From positions 1 through 7,621 of the forward strand of contig CALKAK010000142.1 of the NCBI GenBank assembly GCA_937983015.1: a stretch of DNA of 7,621 nt, read 5' to 3'. The stretch comes from an uncultured Bacillaceae bacterium. GTDB lineage: Bacteria > Bacillota > Bacilli > Bacillales > Caldibacillaceae. Below, in pieces: positions 5,745-7,621 of this stretch (within the stretch, counting starts at the first letter, position 1; the number at the start of each line of letters is the position of its first letter). The notes under the pieces were generated by a model that saw only the letters and a program-made list of their open reading frames with translations, was not told the origin of the DNA and did no database searches. The position numbers and the translations under genes are program-made.

Positions 5745-6473
5745 ATGGAATTCCAATACGAAAATTCTTTTGTTGTAAAGGAAAAAATCGCCCGGAAAAA
5801 AGTTGCCATATTGCCAATCGGGGCCGTCGAAGCACACGGACCACATCTACCACTGGGGACCGATAATATCCTCGCTGAGCGGATCAGTAAAATGCTGGCT
5901 AAACGCGTCGATGCTTTCGTACTGCCCACCCTCCCATACGGACAGGTATGGAGTTTAAGAAATTTCCCCGGCAGCATCAATATCACGAATGAATCACTGA
6001 TTTCCTTTTTATACGATATCGGAACGAGCCTCCACCACCAAGGATTTAAAATTTTCGCCATGGTGAGCGCCCATTTGGGAAATGCGACGGCATTGAAAGA
6101 AGCGGCTAGGAAACTGTACGATGCCGTTCCCGATTTAAAAGTGCTGTATATGTTTTATCCGGGAACGAACAAAACGATCGAAGAAGTTCGTGAATCACCT
6201 TCGAGCCATCATACCTTTTTCCACGCCTGTGAAATGGAAACATCCTACATGTTGTATCTCGCTCCCGAGTTTGTGAATATGGAAAAAGCCATCAACGAAA
6301 CACCTGAAATTCCACCGACTGTGGATGTCACTCCCACTCCCTGGGAGGAATTTACCGACACGGCCGTATTAGGACATGCCAAACTCGCCACCCGAGAAAA
6401 AGGCGAAAAAGTGATCCAGGTTGCCCTGGAAGAGATGGCACGATACATTTCAGAATTGAAAAAAACGGTGTAA
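5745..6473 (+). CDS. Creatininase-family metal-dependent hydrolase
   Basis: This 242-residue cytoplasmic protein belongs to the creatinine amidohydrolase family. The family includes creatininase, MftE of mycofactocin synthesis, FAPy deformylase and ring-opening hydrolases of inositol breakdown. The signature ILPIGAVEAHGPHLPLGTD lies near residues 22-40, with expected metal ligands Glu29, His31 and Asp40. His110 sits in VSAHLGN, where most relatives have NGHGGN, so this loop is unusual. HACEMETS (His160, Glu163) supplies the later acidic ligand. Family members act on cyclic amides or carbon-carbon bonds in ring ketones; creatinine itself is not suggested by the context. The gene follows the lactonase-like gene by 17 bases and surely shares its transcript, so a second hydrolytic step on the same imported compound is a reasonable inference. 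An alternative start at 5727 adds six residues. The family call is firm; the substrate is unknown. Confidence 0.88.
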   Translation: MEFQYENSFVVKEKIARKKVAILPIGAVEAHGPHLPLGTDNILAERISKMLAKRVDAFVLPTLPYGQVWSLRNFPGSINITNESLISFLYDIGTSLHHQGFKIFAMVSAHLGNATALKEAARKLYDAVPDLKVLYMFYPGTNKTIEEVRESPSSHHTFFHACEMETSYMLYLAPEFVNMEKAINETPEIPPTVDVTPTPWEEFTDTAVLGHAKLATREKGEKVIQVALEEMARYISELKKTV

Positions 6474-6577
6474 TCGGTGCTAAATTTTCACATGCGAGCG
6501 ACCCCTAAAACCTTCCATTCCCTAAACGTTTTTTCCGGCTATATGCTTAAATCAATTCACGAATAAGGAGGGATTCC
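6474..6577 (+). other. Short intergenic gap before the SIS gene
   Basis: The 104 bases contain no gene and no clear hairpin terminator. An AAACGTTT palindrome (6524-6531) and a TATGCT hexamer (6542-6547) occur, but no matching -35 box is present, so a separate promoter is not supported. The gap is wider than others after the terminator, so a weak internal promoter cannot be excluded. Confidence 0.4.
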
Positions 6578-7327
6578 ATGCTTTCAACTTATTTTGAAAA
6601 GGTAGGAGAACAACTGCAAACCATTTTAGAAAAAGAACGAGAAAACATGGAACAAGCGGCCCAAAAAATCGCGACTGCAATCCAAAACGGTGGCATCATC
6701 CAGTTATTCGGTTGTGGACATTCCCACATTTTAACCGAAGAAGTCTTTTATCGAGCCGGTGGATTGGTTCCGGTAAAACCGATCTTAGTCGAACCTTTAA
6801 TGCTCCATGAAGGGGCGATGCTTTCTTCTCAATTAGAGAGAAGACATGATTACGCGCAAACGTTCATGAAAGATGTTGACATTCAAGAAAATGATGTCTT
6901 TATCGTCATTTCCACATCAGGCCGTAACCCTGTTCCAATCGATGTAGCAAAATTAGCCAAAGAAAAGGGAGCTTTCGTAATCGGCATTACTTCATTAAAC
7001 TACTCCCAAAGCCAGCCGTCACGACATAAAAGTGGCAAATATTTATTCGAAGTTGTCGACCTTGTAATCGATAATCATTGTGTTACTGGAGATGCGATTT
7101 TGCAATATGAAAAGGTAAAGGTTCCTTTCGCCCCCACCTCAACGGTCGCAGGTGCCACGATTTTAAACAGCATTTTCGCAGAAGCCATTCGCGTAATGGC
7201 TGATACTGGTTTAGAACCACCCATATTTTTAAGCGGAAATCTGGAAGGTGCTGATGAACACAACCAAGCACTGGTGGAAAAATATAGTAAGCGAATCCCA
7301 CTCCTTACCAAAAATTTAGAATCATAA
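6578..7327 (+). CDS. SIS-domain protein, UPF0309 (COG4821) type sugar isomerase-like
   Basis: This is a 249-residue single-SIS protein. SIS domains bind phosphorylated sugars in isomerases and regulators. After an N-terminal helix (about 1-38), the first nucleotide-fold strand carries LFGCGHSH (43-50). The typical SIS phosphate-binding serine motif is ISTSGRNP (111-118), and ITSLNYSQSQPSRH follows near residue 137. The region around 178-197 (VPFAPTSTVAGATILNSIF) is typical of UPF0309 proteins, whose biochemical function is not established. No HTH domain is present, so it is an enzyme or ligand-binding protein rather than an RpiR-type regulator. Start ATG 6578 has a strong AAGGAGGG (6565-6572). 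It lies downstream of the two hydrolases in the same direction and may isomerise or bind a phosphorylated intermediate of the pathway; this role is inferred. Confidence 0.87.
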   Translation: MLSTYFEKVGEQLQTILEKERENMEQAAQKIATAIQNGGIIQLFGCGHSHILTEEVFYRAGGLVPVKPILVEPLMLHEGAMLSSQLERRHDYAQTFMKDVDIQENDVFIVISTSGRNPVPIDVAKLAKEKGAFVIGITSLNYSQSQPSRHKSGKYLFEVVDLVIDNHCVTGDAILQYEKVKVPFAPTSTVAGATILNSIFAEAIRVMADTGLEPPIFLSGNLEGADEHNQALVEKYSKRIPLLTKNLES

Positions 7328-7408
7328 TAAAATTTCTTCACGCGATATTTTCATAAACTCTGGCTAACTATTTTGGTATTCGTGTACAAATTTCTCCGGA
7401 GGATGAGA

Positions 7409-7621
7409 ATGGAAAAAATCGCGGAAATCTGTTGTGGTAGTTTGGAAGATGCGCTCATTGCGGAAAAAGCGGGCTGTGACCGCATCGAATTGAACCAGGC
7501 CATGTTCTTATCAGGGCTCACCCCTTCCCCCGGGACCGTCGAGTTAGTCAGCAAACATTGTTCCATTCCCATTGTCGTCATGGTGCGACCACGACCGGGC
7601 GGATTTTATTATAACGATTAT
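7409..7621 (+). CDS. CutC-family protein, N-terminal part (runs off the window)
   Basis: The first 71 codons of a CutC (PF03932) TIM-barrel protein are present; the gene is open at the window edge, and full family members have roughly 200-250 residues. The family pattern is clear: EICCGSLEDALIAEKAGCDR at residues 6-25, then IELN, SGLTPSPGTVELV near residue 40, and IPIVVMVRPRPGGFYY near residue 55. GGAGGA (7398-7403) lies five bases before ATG 7409. CutC was named for copper homeostasis in E. coli, but that role is disputed and its enzymatic activity is unclear. Here it follows the SIS gene by 81 bases with no terminator, so membership in the same sugar-related transcript is plausible. No copper gene is visible nearby. 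Confidence 0.9.
   Translation, partial: MEKIAEICCGSLEDALIAEKAGCDRIELNQAMFLSGLTPSPGTVELVSKHCSIPIVVMVRPRPGGFYYNDY

Overview
The window looks like chromosomal DNA of a member of the Bacillota, most likely a Bacillus-like genus. Shine-Dalgarno sequences are strong (AAGGAGG type), TTG and GTG starts are used, base composition is moderate, and the genes have a PTS/PRD-regulator/CcpA-type character. All seven supported genes are on the + strand. No mobile element, CRISPR array, tRNA or rRNA was seen.

Layout: positions 1-484 are non-coding. They hold a plausible sigma-A promoter (340-369), a cre-like site just downstream (383-398), and an inverted repeat (447-471) abutting the first ribosome binding site. 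Next comes a five-domain PRD regulator (HTH-HTH-PRD-PRD-EIIB-EIIA). It is followed closely by a three-gene PTS of the ascorbate (Ula/Sga) superfamily: EIIA, EIIB and EIIC. A strong intrinsic terminator with a GCAA tetraloop (4666-4695) separates the PTS genes from two metal-dependent hydrolases. The first is a phosphotriesterase-family (cog1735) protein with the residue set of phosphorylated-sugar-lactone hydrolases. The second is a creatininase-family protein. A SIS-domain protein of the UPF0309 type and the first 71 codons of a CutC-family gene complete the window.

Proposed logic (inference): the Ula-type PTS imports a sugar-acid lactone or similar small cyclic acid and phosphorylates it. 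The phosphotriesterase-like enzyme opens the phosphorylated lactone. The creatininase-family and SIS proteins are candidates for later hydrolysis or isomerisation steps. The regulator would sense the phosphorylation state of this PTS and activate the operon, with CcpA repression through the cre-like site. Ascorbate itself is an unlikely substrate. In the EIIC, two of the ascorbate-contacting glutamines known from E. coli UlaA are replaced (Trp and Thr), and no UlaG, UlaD, UlaE or UlaF homologue is present. The most interesting message is that this may be a 'second Ula system' for another lactone, with a phosphotriesterase-fold lactonase in the place of UlaG.
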